Shown here: piece after piece, positions 12,321-25,844 of the stretch
How the letters are laid out: each line of letters starts with the position of its first letter
How positions within the stretch are numbered: position 1 is the first letter of the stretch
Assembly: GCF_023159225.1 (NCBI RefSeq)
Contig: NC_063188.1
Span: 12,917,086-12,981,085, forward strand
Direction of reading: 5' to 3'
DNA from: Perognathus longimembris pacificus
Lineage: Eukaryota; Chordata; Mammalia; Rodentia; Heteromyidae
DNA length: 64,000 bases
Translations under genes and position numbers: made by a program
Notes under the pieces: model-generated
The model's database searches: none
Seen by the model: only the letters and a program-made list of their open reading frames with translations
Told to the model about the DNA's origin: nothing

Positions 12321-13460
12321 AAGAAAAACTTTCTAAAAATTAAAAATAAGAAAATAAAAATAGCCAAAATACAAAATATTAGAGGTGTAGCTAAATTGAT
12401 AGATTTCTAACAAGGGTGAGCCTCTTAGCCAAAACTGCAGAACAACAATAAATAAATGAAAACGTAAATAAATACATCAGTAGTATGTATCATGTCATAG
12501 AAGACTTCAAGGCAGGAAGCAACATTAGTTTTACATCAATCTATATTAATCACATGTAGAGAAATTAAAACCATCCTTTTCAAAGATAGTTCATAGCTCC
12601 ACTCCTCTTTATTCCTTAAAATAATCAGGATTTTGGCTAATAGACAAAGGAATCAAGTTTATATAACAAAAGATAAACAGCATGTTGTTTTTGTTTCCTG
12701 GCACTAGGGTTTGAATACCAGGTATCCCACTTGTTTGGCTTGCTTGTTCAGCTAGAATTTTAGTGGCTAAGCCATACTTCCAACATGGCTTTACGCTGGT
12801 TCCTTTGGATAAAGTATGTAATGCACACTTGCATCCTCCAGCTCTCAGGCTCCATAATAGTTATGATTATAGGCATGAGTCTCATGTACAGGCAACAGAC
12901 AAGTTTATTAAATTTCCACAGAATCTTTGAGATGAAAATGAGTTCTATTATTCAATAATGTTCTAGGCATCCTAAAAACTCAGTGGGGCAGGAAAAATAT
13001 GAGTATAAATTGGGAAGAAAAAAATGTTCATACTTCACAAATAATATTTCTCCCCAAATATCGAATTCTCCAAAGAAAGTCAGTTGAAGTTGGACTGTCC
13101 CCAAAGTTAGTCCTAACTCATCTTCATCCCTGGAAAACAAACCCCAAATTAATATTGAAAGTGTTGTAGTGAATAGAATGAAAGTTGTGCTACAGTCCTC
13201 TGTGAAACACATAAATGATCAATCATAGAAATAGAAGCCCTGGTGGAAAAGGAGGAGGAATATTTTTTCTATGAGTGGAAAAAATCCTTACTAAACTCAC
13301 TATGGCCAGTCTTGCACCACACCCCAGAAAGACTTTAGCAGTCTAGTTTACAATCCCACTGTGTTTGAATATTTTCAACCTGATAGTCAACACTGCAGAA
13401 CTCAAAACGCTTAGGAAACCCAAATTGTCTGGAAGTAAAAACAACATAGAACATATAGCA
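12321..13460. other. Non-coding stretch of unit F
   Basis: AT-rich, with an old SINE and intron-1-like pieces; no splice-consistent exon of the family. Confidence 0.4.
12690..12895 (-). mobile_element. Old B1-Geo-like SINE
   Basis: Strongly diverged reverse copy with recognisable GGCATGAGTCTCATGTACAG-like end. Confidence 0.5.
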
Positions 13461-13465
13461 CCAGA

Positions 13466-13678
13466 GGCTGGGGATATGGCCTAGTGGCAAGAGAGCTTGC
13501 CTGGTATACATGAGGCACTGGGTTTGATTCCCCAGCACCACATATACAGAAAACGGTCAGAAGTGGCGCTGTGGCTCTAGTGGCAGAGTGCTAGCCTTGA
13601 GCAAAAGGAAGCCAGGGATAGTGCTCAGGCCCTGAGTTCAAGGCCCAGGACTGGTAAAAAAAAAAACAAAAAAAAAAC
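13466..13678 (+). mobile_element. IDL-Geo SINE
   Basis: Full length, flanked by an AGAACATATA duplication (before 13460 and after 13678). Confidence 0.88.
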
Positions 13679-14124
13679 AGAACATATACCAACAGATATC
13701 AGATTGAGTATAAGAAAAAAAGGATAAATCATATGGCATTGGAGCCAGGAGAGAAAACACCAGTGCAACAGAACAGAGATTCTGGAAACAAATACAGAAA
13801 TACACAACAGTTAGATTTGTAATTTCTAGGCCAGAAAACTACTGTGGAAAGGATGGTCCTTTTCTTTCCCCCTTGTAACACACTAGGACAAATTATATCT
13901 TGACTCTTACTTAATGGAAAACTAGAATACTTGATATTATATTCTTCTCTTCATCAATTTGAGTAGGCAAATTTTTTAAAAAGAGAATTAAAGCCTTAAT
14001 CACCAAGCATTGTGTCTTAGTTAAAATGAGAATTTTTGTAAAACCAAAGGATTCTCTTAAGATAGTGTGAAAGCAAAACAGGAAATTGCAAACGATACTC
14101 AATATTCTCAACTCCTTTTTTTTT

Positions 14125-14355
14125 TGTCGGTTGTGGGACTTGAACACATGGCCTGAGCATGGTCCTGAGCCTCTTTGTACTCAAAGCTAGTGCCTTACCA
14201 GTTGATCCACAGTGCTACTTCTGGTTTTTGAGTGGTTAATTGGAGATGACTTTCATGGGGACTTTTCTGCCCAGGCTGGCTTCAAACCGTGATCCTCACA
14301 TCTCAGCCTCATGAGTAGCTAGGATTACAAGTGTGAACCACTGGTGCCCAGCATC
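14125..14355 (-). mobile_element. B1-Geo SINE
   Basis: Full reverse copy ending GTGTGAACCACTGGTGCCCA. Confidence 0.82.
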
Positions 14356-14399
14356 AACTTTTTTTAGAGGTGCAAATATAGAATGGAATCCAGACTACA

Positions 14400-14700
14400 T
14401 ATGAAACTACTAAATACTTTTGTTTGGCTTCAGGACTTGGTAGTTGTAGGCAGGTGCTCTATTACTTGAGCCAAGTCACTAGTCCTTTTTTAGCTTGTTA
14501 TTTTTCAGATAGTATTGTTTTAGCTCAAAGCTGGCTTCTCACTGCCATGAATTTACCTAACTAAAGTGTTAGATGTACTCTACCACATCCTATCACATTG
14601 AGTCTCCTTAATATTTTTCCCCACCTGGCCTGGAAATGTAATCCCTCAGATCTCTACCTTCTGAGTAGATGAGATTATAGTCATGTACCACCCCACCCCA
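14400..14700 (-). mobile_element. Diverged SINE copies
   Basis: One or two old reverse B1-Geo-like pieces (CTCTATTACTTGAGCCAAGT; CTTCTGAGTAGATGAGATTA). Confidence 0.55.
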
Positions 14701-15379
14701 CCCAATGTTTACAATATAAAATGCCAACAAAATTGGTGTAAACAATCTAAAAAACAAGGTTCCACACTGGTTCAGGCCTGGGTCCCAAACTGAATAGGCA
14801 TGGAGCAGGAGAATAATGATTGGAGTCAGCTGGGGAAAACAATTTAGGCCAATAAGGTTAGTAAAATGAATAATCAATTACGTGAGAGGTATAGGTAGGG
14901 GGTAATAGGTCCCAGGTATCCCCAAAAAGTCACTAAAGAACAAAAGTAAGTGAAATTGTTCTGGGAGTAGTTCAAGTCCAGCAGCACCTGCTTAGCAAAG
15001 CTCCAAGCACTGAGTTCTGCTAAGCCTCCTACCAAAGCAACAATTTGTAAAATACCTAAAAGATGCAGTTTCATGAGTCAGCAGGAAATTGCCAATGCTG
15101 GTACAAGCAAGAATGACAGCTGACTAGCACTATCTCACTGGGAGTCGGGGCACAGCTACAAGTATCCCATGTTACTCTATCCAGATTCACATATAGTGCC
15201 TTGGTGTTATTGCAAAATGCTGGATAGAATACCCCAGAAGAACTGGTTGATTATTGAGGCCTAGAAATTCAAAGTTCACACCTAAGTGTTGAGCCCAAGT
15301 CCCAGATCCCAACCAAGACACCTGCCTCCCAAGCAGCAAGATCACATTCATCTTAAATTGTCTGGTAAGATGCAGACAC

Positions 15380-16500
15380 ATTTTGAATGCTCTACCCCTG
15401 GTTGACACAGCTCTGGTAAAAGACCAGTAGGATTCTTCCTCTATGCAACTGCTCCTTTAATAAAACTGCCCTCCCAGAACCAACAAAGAGGTATGGCCAA
15501 GGATTCGTCCTCACCTGGGTAGAAACACCAAAGTTCATGATACCATTTGGTGACAAACTATGACATTCAAAAAGCAGCCATCACTGCCCAGGAAGACCAA
15601 ATACTCAGAAGCCACGTGGCAAATGCAAGATCTGAGGGAAGAAAGCTGGAAGAATTTCAGTGATGGGTTTCAAATGTGACACCAGCATATTCGGGCCAAG
15701 ACTGATACACTGTGCACACACAGAAGGTGCTGTCAGAGCAAGTAGGATGTTACTCCTTAACCCTCAATGAACTGGGCACAGCCCCTGACCATAGCATCCC
15801 CATCAAAAAAAGAAAAAGAAAAACACACACCAAACAAACCTCACCAAAACAAACTACAGACAGGTCCTATCTGACATCTTTCTCACCCCTGTGGAGTGAA
15901 CATCGGAGTGTTGCCCAAACTGAGCCATTGCGGAGCCCCCAAAGAGTAGGATTCCCATCCTGAATGGCAATTACTGAGACAGATATCTTAGGACCTCCCA
16001 GGGAGCAGGTTCTGCCCCCTCCGTATTTCCAAGGAAAAAGGGACCTGGAGTTGGGAGTCCTGAAGTCCAAAACAGCTAGTAGCATTTCGCTTCCAGTAGG
16101 ACTTTCTAGGATCTGCCTCCAGGGTGGAAACAAAGCTGCACATGTACACTCTAAGGGTCTGGGGCAGCAATGCGGGATGGTGTCTCTTCTGGGGGCCCTT
16201 TATGTATTTATTTATTTTTGCTACTCTTGGAGCTAGAACACAGGGCCTACATGATGCTCCTCAGCTTTTTCACTGAAGGCTGGCGCTCTACACTTGAGCC
16301 ATGTTCTACTTCTGGCTTTTGGGGGTGGGGTAGTTAATTGGAGATGAGAGCCTCACAGACTTAAATGTCTGGGCTAGCTTTAAACCACAATCCTCAGAAC
16401 TCAGTCTCCTGTGTAGCCATGATTCCAGGTATGAGCCATGAGCACCTGGCCTAGAGCTCTTTGATAAATTATTTTGAGAGGGTTGAAGAGGAATGGAACT
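15380..16500 (-). promoter_or_regulatory. Orphan promoter module of relic unit F
   Basis: This is homologous to the E and A modules (shared CTCTGGTA, AGGTATGGCCAAGGATT and GGATCTGCCTCCAGGGTGG-like segments). The YY1-like and CpG sites present in E are mostly gone. A SINE has inserted at 16215-16452. No coding exons remain downstream of it. Confidence 0.4.
16215..16452 (-). mobile_element. B1-Geo SINE in F promoter module
   Basis: Reverse copy (CTACACTTGAGCCATGTTCT ... GGTATGAGCCATGAGCACCT). Confidence 0.8.
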
Positions 16501-17374
16501 TAGACGCTGTCCAGTAACACCTGTCTGGCCCCAGCTGACCTACACAAGATGAAGAATGTGTGCATCTAGAGCCTAATGTGCATGAAATTGGTGACCAACC
16601 CTACTGCGCACCAGCACAGAGAAACAGACCCAAGAACCTGGCTCTTCTTTCTCACTATCCCTTATGTCCCACCCAGGCATTTTCTGTCACGACAGCAAAC
16701 ACAGTCAAGCCTAGGGACAAGTTTTAGGACTCAGGCCCAGCTTGAGAAGAAAAGCTATGGGTGTTTTCCTGAGCCCTCTGTTGGCTCTCCCATTTAAAGG
16801 AACCCAGTCCTTTCTTTTTTCTCTCACCAAGACAAAGGAAGTGAATTGGAGATGGCAGTAATTGCAACATGTCTGTTTAGTAACCAAAAAGGTGCAATTG
16901 TAGGCCAACTTTGGGAGCAACCCCTGAGACAAGGACAGGGCCTAGCTTACTGTACCTATGTCCAGTGTCATTTGAATGGTGGCTAGTGGGGAGGGGCTGG
17001 TTCAGCGAGATGATCACTGCTCTAGGCTGCCAAATGTTTTCTTTTTCATCACCAGGCTGGGCTGTGGTACTTGATATGACTAGCTGCTGGTCTTTAAGTA
17101 ACTATGGCTTCTGAAATAGACAGTGTTTAAAAATGTATTTTTTGTAACAATATTGAGGATCATTCCATTGATCTTCATAGAAAAAGGAACTCAAGTTTCA
17201 CTAATAAAGACATGAAGGAGATTAAGAATTCTCTTGTCTGTTTAAACTAATGTAACAGTTGGACAAGCAGTGAAAAGCCAGATAAAGTACATAAGGTAAT
17301 GTATCAGAGAAAGTAAATTTATCATTTCTTCCCAAGTCCTCTTACAGAAAGACAATCCCACTAGGCACCAGAGG

Positions 17375-17585
17375 TTCATATTTATAATCCTACTTAGGTG
17401 GCTGATACCTGAGCATTGAAGCTGGAAGCCAGCCCAGGCAGAAAAGTCCCCTGAGACTCGTATCTCCAACTATTCAAAAAAACAGAAAGTAGTGCTCAAA
17501 GTGGTAGAGTGCTAGCCTTGAGCAAAAGAGCTCAGGTACAGCATTCAGGGTCTGCATTGAAGCCTCACAAGTGACAAGAAAAAAT
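17375..17585 (+). mobile_element. B1-Geo SINE
   Basis: CATTTATAATCCTAC-like left half, then GTGGTAGAGTGCTAGCCTTG in the right half. Confidence 0.75.
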
Positions 17586-17589
17586 GAAA

Positions 17590-19340
17590 ATCAGTTCCCT
17601 AGAAATAGGGACTGTGACACAGCAAATAAAGAAAATGAACTGACTTGTGCAGGCCATTGGCCTGATATTAGCATGACAGTAATTGATGCAGCTGAAGACT
17701 TTTTAAAGTTTGAAACACCATAGTAAGCAATGACTGAAATCTTTTGTCCACACTGACACTATATATGCCAAGTGCCTTAGGCATAAGCCAATGTTTTATG
17801 ATACCAATGTTTTTTTTTTAATCCAATCATGCTTCTGGCATGTTAAAAAATTTAAAGATGTGCTGGTAATCTTAATGGGTGCCAAAACTCTGCAACAAAA
17901 TAAACAACTATTTATAGGGAAAATCTTCACAATATTTCAACTCTGACTCAAACTTTTATTTTGCTTTATTCCTAGGGGAGACCTACTAGTCACACTAACT
18001 GTAAAATCAAGCAGAGCTTGGGGCTCCAGGCTGACAGGTGCTGGCAGGAATAGAGCTGTTTGTAGACAGGTGATATGTGGCAGTTTGACTCTGGACCAGC
18101 CTCTGCAAAAATGTTTTAAGGAATTTATAATGCTAGAGACAGTGATAATGCCACAGGGACAGACTTTTTAAGGAAGTGCCAATTAGTATAACAGTATAAC
18201 CACTCCAGTGGCTGACAGAATATTCATGGTTGAGCTGGACTAGGGTGAAGTTGATTTCAAGATTACTTTGAAGCACAGTACAAGGCTGAGAATAGGGTTC
18301 TGTAAGACCTCAAGGCTTGCAGCTTTTCTGATGTGATTCTTCTAATTTTCTTGAATAAATATTCCTAAGGCTGTTTTTACCATTGTGACAGTGTAGTTTT
18401 TGCATGTATTTTCCAGCATGAGACTGGGATTATCTAGATTACCCTAGCTGCCAACAAATTCCTAGACTCAAGAAATCCTTTTATTCTGGTTTCAAATTAC
18501 AAATGCTGTGACAAATTGTTTTAGCAGCAAAACGAAGGTATAAAACAAATCAAGGGATGGATGACTATACCATTTTACAAAGCTAGAGGAACTGCTTTCA
18601 TTATAGAAAAAACAATATGGGGGTGGGGGACACCACATCCAGAAGCGTGTTGAAGCTATTCTGAATCATAGAATTACAAGAATTTACACTTGAAAGCAAG
18701 GACAAGCCACAGGTGCTGAGGTAAATGTTGATATTGGCAAGGGAGGAAGAGAGGAGAGGGATAGAGGGGAAGAGCAGAGTGGGAAGAGGGAAAGAGTAAA
18801 AATCAGACATTTTGTGTTCAAGAATGTTTTGCTTATCTTCAATTTTCCCAGCAGGAAATTTCCTGGTTTGGAAAGACATGACAAGAAATAAAATTTACCC
18901 ATCAAGAGTGTTCTATGAGCCACAAGTGTTCTTCAGAAACAGGACAACTAGGAATAACTTAGGAGTTCATCATTTGAATTTCCTATATTCTGAAAAGCTC
19001 TTCAAGTTGGGCTTTGAGTGACTGCGGTGTACCCCATCAACTCACACCTTGGCATTTTGGGTTTCTCATAGACAATGATGAACAAAATAGTTTACAAGTC
19101 TGCAATTATGACCCCTGGCTCAAAAAAAGATGGTGACATCTGGTACAAGGGCTGAGTAACAACATTCCTGGAGTGCCCAGAGACCTTTTGTGATAGTGGA
19201 GGGAAAATTTCAGCTATGGAATCCAGACAGGATATTTAATGGCCCAGGCCCTTTGGTAAATTGATTGTGAATAATCCCATACCAAGCATGTTTTGTTGAA
19301 GGCTATCTTGGGACAAGAGAACAAAAAGGATAGGGACCAG
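17590..19340. other. Upstream flank of unit F
   Basis: Aligns piecewise with 33290-33740 and with 48890-49660. Marks the outer edge of the repeated unit. No gene seen. Confidence 0.5.
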
Positions 19341-19858
19341 CTGTAGTAGCTCATACTTCTAACTCCAGGACTTAAAAGCCTGAGATAAGTACATCAGGAG
19401 TTCAAGTCTAGATGGGACTATGGATTGAGTTATAAGTCACTGAAGATACACAGGAAAGACCTCTCTCAAGAAATACTAGCACAAAAGAATCAAAACCAAC
19501 TGGGTAATCCTACAAAAAAGTTACATTACTCATGACTTGGTTATCTGCTGCACAGACCGGAGGCTAATCTCATTTCTCTGAGGAGATAACAACATAGGCA
19601 AGAAAACAAAAGAACACACCACAAGCTGTATTTGCAAACCAAACACACAAGGGCCAAAGTAACTTTTAATAATAAAAATTCACAATAGTAAAAGGCTCCA
19701 CTTCTTTTTCTTAATCTCTGAAATGTAATTCTCTTAACTAACACCTGGTAACAGGCAGGCTTCAATATTAGCCTGCTACACCTTCTCTAACACAGCAAAC
19801 TACTTCTGGCATCTTAGTCATCAATGTCATAACAAAATTCTATGTAGAGGGTTTCATT

Positions 19859-22674
19859 TTATTTGCGAACATGGGTGCTCCTTCTTCTTGCTATTATCTC
19901 AAGGTATGAAATTAGGTCTCGGCATCCGAATCTGAAAATAAAGAGAGGTCAGCAAATAAGACATCCAAATAATCAGACTTGGGAAGCACTGGCAAAGAGA
20001 GGAAAGACTACCACCTATGTGAGTGTAAATAATGTTTTTACATAGTAAATGACTAAAAGATAAAAACTTCCAACTGAGAATTAATGCCTGGTTCAGGTCA
20101 GAGTATGGGGAGAACAAAGGAGTGAGAAGACCTGGAAAGCTGAGTCAGGCTCAGAAGACGGCAAAATAAACATCACTCAGGTCAGCCTTAAGCATGAGTG
20201 AGAGCCAGGGACAGGGAAGCTCAAATTGTATACATCCACTTTTGGCCCTACCAGGACCAAGTTACTAAATGAAATGTAGAGTTCCTATTGCCACCCACCT
20301 TTTTGCTTCATTGAGGGCATGGTCAAAAAGTTCCTTCATCATTTCTGGTGCTCCTTGGTCATCCTCAAGTAACTGAAGGACCCTTTCATATTCTGAAAGC
20401 AAAACCAAAGTAACATCTCTTAGTGTTTCTCCAAACGAAACAACTCAATTGTGATGAAGGCTTGTCTCAGTAACTGAATTATCTAAGAATATTACACATT
20501 GTATGTGTGTATGCATAGTGTGTTTGTGCTTTAAATACCTCAGTTCAGATGCTACCCCAAGCTAATCTAACACAGATCAATAAGATTAGACTGGAAATGA
20601 GTTCAGATGCTACCCCAAGCTAATCTAACACAGATCAATAAGATTAGACTGGAAATGAGGAAGATCTAGAATACATTGTTCACAGCAAAGTGGAACCAAC
20701 ATCAATTATGTAAAAATGCAAAATTTTCAGACTCCCTCTTCTGAAGCAGTTGATCAAATATCTTATATGACCACATGAACATCTCCCCTGGTTCAACATG
20801 AGCCATTCTTCCAATACTTACTTTTTCCCAACACCTCAATTTCCTTAGTGAGCAAACATTTTATACCAACAAGGGATTGCTCGTATCTTCCTGCCAAGGG
20901 ATCAGGCATTACATCTGGTTTAGCCACTGCTTCAACTTTCCTGGCACCTGTGGAGAGATTACTGTTCATATCCCCTCCCCAAACGTAATGTCACCACTAC
21001 CTTTGAGATGTGGCCTATCTCTGCTGCTACCAAGGCAGTGTCCACATACAGGATCCAGTGGACTTGGGGGAACGCTGCCTCCTGCCACCTACATAAGCTT
21101 TGATGGAAGACTATTCCACAAAGAGCCTTCATGTGGGCCCTCACCTTTTTCCATGGGCTGTTTATAGGTGTCTTGGCTGCCAGCAGCACCTGCAAGCCAA
21201 ATGGGGAGTACGAGCTGTCAAGTGAGAGGGTGTTATGGCACCACATAAGATAAACTAATTTATTTTGGAAGATGAAAGTTTGCAAGAGAAAAAGCTCTGC
21301 TTTGAAAGTTTCCCTCAGCATACAAATTAAAATAAATTCTGACACTCTGGTTGCATGAATGCATGCAGAAATTTAGGTAAATAGGACAACTGAGAATCAA
21401 CCCTTGGGGTTGGGAAAGTGGCTTAGTGGTAGAGGGCTTGCCTAGCATACATAAAGCCCTGGGTTCGATTCTCCAGCACCACATATACAGAAAAAGCCAG
21501 AAGTGGTGCTGTGGCTCAAGTGGCAGAGTGCTAGACTTGAGCAAAAAGAAGCCAGGGACAGTGTTCAGGCCCTGAGTTCAAGGCCCAGGACTGGCCAAAA
21601 AAAAAAAAATACTTGAGCAGGATGTGAAAGAAAACAATAAAGGAAATATCCATGGCTTCCTGGTAGTAGCAGTCCCTCCTTGAGGAGTCTTTAGAATACA
21701 AGGAGACAGTACTGGCTTTAACACATCAGAGGGCAGTGACAGGATGTGATAAGGGCCAGAAGAGCAGACACAGTGCAAAGAACAGAAGCCACAGATTAAA
21801 GCCTGGAGGCAAAGAGAAAATGGTGAAGAAAGAACGGTGATCCAAACGGTTCACAGCCTATGGATCACTGTGGTCTCAGAGTGCTTAGGGCATGGAAGAT
21901 TGTTTTCAGAATAGCCTGGGGTGGTATGCTATAATAATTTGCTTGTTTCATCATTCTGTTGGCGGGCGGATAGAATACACATGTACAGAGGTGGAAACTA
22001 AAAGCAGACTGATCAGAAAAAAATTGTTGGAGCTAACTGGTGCTTGTCTTGCCAGAATGGGTTAGAAAATAGAGGAAAATATGTGATTTGGAAATTATTA
22101 CAATCACATTGAAATATAAAGGAAAAGGTAGGAAAAGACAAACATGAGTACTCAACCATAAAGACAGAAACAAGGAGAATGGAAGTCCTATAAAGTTACC
22201 ACAGCAGAGAGAGTGGCCAGAGGGGCAAAATTCTCCCAAAAAATGAATGACAATATCAGCTTAGACTGTGGGCCTTGTCTACAATAGAAACTGTGGTTCA
22301 GAGGCATAATCCCCTGTATTACATCAGGCAGTAAAGCTGATGAGGACAGTAAACTATTAGCAGATGTCCATGAGATAAAGGGGAATTCACTGTGTAAAAA
22401 CCTTCCCTATCTCACATTCAGGGATTTTTTTTATGCTTACAGAATGACTCAAAACTTTCATCATGCCAGGAGGTTTCTTTCCTCTTGTAGAAATTCATAT
22501 ATGTACCCACCCATCAAGGATATGGTTACCTTTTCCCTTTTCCTCAGTTGAAGTCTTAAGTTGAGATTCTCCTTCCATTTGTTTAGTCTTGGGTGCCTTC
22601 TCCATGACTTCAATCACTGGGTTCACTGCATCTGCAGGCCCTTCAGAATACTTACTTGCTTGCTGATCCCTCAT
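19859..22674 (-). CDS. Gene D: family member, 160 aa, all splice sites intact
   Basis: The coding exons are 22674-22530, 21189-21145, 20947-20822, 20392-20299 and 19931-19859. They total 483 nt, giving 160 residues plus TAA. Donors are GTAACC, GTGAGG, GTAAGT and GTGGGT; acceptors are TTGCAG, CCACAG, TTTCAG and TTTCAG. The codon that aligns with the start ATG of the paralogues is AGG here, but an in-frame ATG lies one codon upstream, still inside the exon (which begins at 22677). The N-terminus is MRDQQASKY. Exon 4 carries the single VEAVAKPDVMP unit. Exon 5 encodes KYERVLQLLEDDQG, the family helical segment, and the protein ends in a basic tail (IIARRRSTHVRK). AATAAA overlaps the stop codon at 19863-19858. 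No promoter module is adjacent: the upstream homology stops near 24770. The family is unrecognised. Confidence 0.7.
20543..20658. repeat. Perfect 58-bp tandem duplication in gene D intron 4
   Basis: Copies 20543-20600 and 20601-20658 look identical and are not shared with paralogues, so the event is recent. Confidence 0.92.
21410..21609 (+). mobile_element. IDL-Geo SINE in gene D intron 2
   Basis: Both halves and a poly(A) tail are present, moderately diverged. Confidence 0.88.
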
Positions 22675-24769
22675 TTCCTGGAAGACAACAAGTGATATAT
22701 TCCTTTCATGATAAATCCAACTGGAAACAGGAATGAAAGTTTCCATGACAAGAGAGTGAATGAGACGTTTTCCCTCTATGTGGCTGCATGATTCAGCAGT
22801 CAGAAAAGTATAGGAACATGCAAAAAATATGTCAGAACGAGAAAGGTAGTTCCTCCAAAAGTTCATAAGTGCTAAGAGAATGTAGATAGCTTGTCTAGAA
22901 ATGTGAAATATACACAAAAGGCTTGGATTTAACCCTAAAGAAGTTATGTCACTGGCAGGAAAGCCAAAGGATATGAAAGTGAAAAGGAATTATTAGGGTT
23001 GTGGAGGAGGAAAATGAGCAATGTGATACACCTTTGTGGAAAAACTATCATGAAACCATTATAATGTGAACTGATATACTTTCTTAGACTTAGGAAAAAA
23101 GAAGCCTGAGTTATGGTCTTAAATAGAAATGTATAGCAAATAAGCAAAATGTAAATGCAATTACGGCTTAAATGCACAAAAGCTGACCATAACCTTATAA
23201 GAAAACATTTATTTTCTCAGAAACTGTGCTTTCTAAACCTGAAAATTAGTAATATTATGAATGAAAGTGGAGACATAGAATGGGACCAAAAACATGTAAG
23301 TGTGGAAGAGAGGTGTTTGGGGGGGGGGGCAGATTCCTTTTACTTTTAAAACTGGCCTAAAATGAGGCTAGAAACCAGTGCTTCATGACAATAATCCTAT
23401 GAACTGACATGTCAGAAGGGAGTTTCAGTCATCCAAGTCAACCAATATCAGAGTTTCTTATCATCAATTAACCTGAAAAATCCAAACCTGAAAGGTTTGC
23501 CTCATGTGGTAACAATACAGGCAGGGAACTAAAACAATTCAGCTAGAGTACAAGGGCTAAAGTTCAAGACCCAGAATTTGTATATAAAAAATATCTAGCA
23601 GAAAATGTATATATTCATAGAGAATTTAAATGTATGAAGCATACAAAGGCAGAACTATGATTATATTTTCATCAAATTAAATACTTAACCAAAATTATCA
23701 ATGAAGCCTTCCAAGTCCTAATGGAACATGTTGATAAACAATATTAATAGAGAAAATGATAGGAAACAGAATAGATGGGTTTAGTCTTGTTAAAAATCAA
23801 ATACATGCACATCTGAAATACCAAGCAGAAACTGAAACCTTGCTTTCTAGAAGACTTCCACTAAGGAGCCTTGGAAATGTTCAGGTTTTGCACAAATTCT
23901 TTTGTAAAAGATAATGTGAAACAATACAAGGAATTGCAAAAACTACTCAGATTGTTTGTTTTTATATGCACTGAATATGAGATTGGAATCCAGAACACAT
24001 GTAAAATGGGATTTGTACTCAGGACCTTGCATTTTCTAGGCAACCCTGTACCATTTGACCCATGACTCCACTCCTTTTAAAGTCATTTTTCAGATAGGGT
24101 TTTTCTTTTTTTAATGTTCAGGCCTGGCCTCTCACAGATACCTAACAATCTATGGCTCCCTTCTAACTAGGATCTCAAGATGCACTTGATTCCTCTGGCT
24201 GACTCAGAAATTCCCACCTCCTGATTAATGCTTCTTCAGGAGGTAGAATTACAGGAATATGCCACTAGTAATCATGATGGCACTAATATCACTTATCTGA
24301 GAGAAATAGGTATGAGGATCATGGTCCCAAGCTGGCTCTAGCACAATGCAGAAACCTCTCTAAAAATGACTGAAGTAAAAAGAGAGTAAGAGGGCAAAGC
24401 ACATGGCTAAACTTGAGATGCAACATGCAGGCCTTGAAAGAAAGCACTCCACTCAAATCTGAAAAGTATGCACAAGTTTCCAGTCTTAAACACAAAATGT
24501 AAGTTCTTGTGTAGTGACAGTGATGACTGAGGATCTACAACTGCCTTGTGAGTTAGGTAAGCTTCCAGGAATGTTCAATATTATTGCTAGCATTCAAATG
24601 TGGGCTGCAGCATCATTGCAGAAATGCTGGAAGTGCTCTCAAGTGTCCCATAAATGAGGCCACACAAAGAAATGTCTACACCTATAGCTAAGATAGATCC
24701 CAAGCCACAAGGGAGACATGTTCCCCCCAAGCTGCAGGACTACACTCACTTGAAACCTTCCTGTAAGAC

Positions 24770-24826
24770 TCAGCCCCTTGAGTAGCTTAGGATGACAGGT
24801 GTGAGCCACCAGTGCCTGGCTAAGGG
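24770..24826 (-). mobile_element. SINE end at unit D/C junction
   Basis: Only the B1-like end remains (GTGTGAGCCACCAGTGCCTG). It sits at the point where unit D upstream sequence ends and sequence downstream of gene C begins. Confidence 0.65.
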
Positions 24827-25465
24827 TTAATGGAATTCTTCAGTGGCCTAAATCAGATAAGACATGGAATGGTCCAGAACCTTCAGTAAAGACAGTGTGA
24901 AATAACCCATTATGCCAAGCCAGGTACACTACCCTCCTGTGTACAATGTGAATAACAACTGAACAGGGAAGCTGGATGTTGTGGAGCAAACCTATTGTTC
25001 TAACCTCAAGAGCTTAATGTAAAAACATCAGGAGTTCCAGGATAGCTAGGGCAACACAGTGAATTTAAGGTCATTTAATATACACAGGGAGATGATATCT
25101 CAAAAATACAAGGAAAAGAAATGTAAAAAAAGGCTCAGTCATGAAACAGACATTTATTACCTATGTCTTAACCATCTTCTGCAGAGCCCAGGACAGTAAT
25201 AGCATTTCCCCAAAGACAATAGTATCCTCAACATAGGTGAAAAGGCATAACAAAGATTCTTTCAGACCAAACGCATAGGGCCAAAGCATCTTTTACCAAT
25301 AGAAATTCCTAGCATTTAAAGGTTTTGCTTCTTTTTCTTAACATCTAGAATGTAATTCTCTTAGTAGATGATTCTAGCCTTCAGCATCATCCTGCTACAT
25401 TCTCTAACACAAAAATTATTTCTTGCCTCTAACTGATATAGGTCATAAGAAGACTATGTTTGGGT

Positions 25466-25685
25466 CCTGGTGCCAGTGGCTCACACCTCTAGTCCTACCT
25501 ACTCAGGAGGCTGAGATCTGAGAATCTGGTGGTTCTATGTCAGCCTAGGGAGGAGTCCATGAGACTCCTATCTCCAATTAACCACCAAAAAAAGCCAGAA
25601 GTAGAACTGTGGCTAAAATGGTAGAGTAATAACCTGAGCAAAATGCTTCCAGTTCAACAAGACCACCCCCTTTAAAAAAAACTAT
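25466..25685 (+). mobile_element. B1-Geo SINE in C exon-6 remnant
   Basis: Inserted between parts of gene C 3' sequence that are contiguous in unit B (around 40090). Confidence 0.8.
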
Positions 25686-25844
25686 CATTATCTTTGTTGA
25701 GACAAATATGTCAATTGTTTTCAATGTCTTCTGAAAGTGCTAAACTAAATCATGGTTTTGATTTTGAATATAGAGACTGGTCATTAAACAAAGACAATGC
25801 TTCAGGGGGTATTGTGGGAGATTGTGAACAGAGACTACTACCAC

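Noticed and set aside
12952..13212. 86-codon minus-strand frame with TTTTCCAG-like acceptor before it, in unit F
   Set aside because: It resembles the exon-2 entry, but the reading after the acceptor does not align with any family exon and no matching donor or neighbouring exon is seen.
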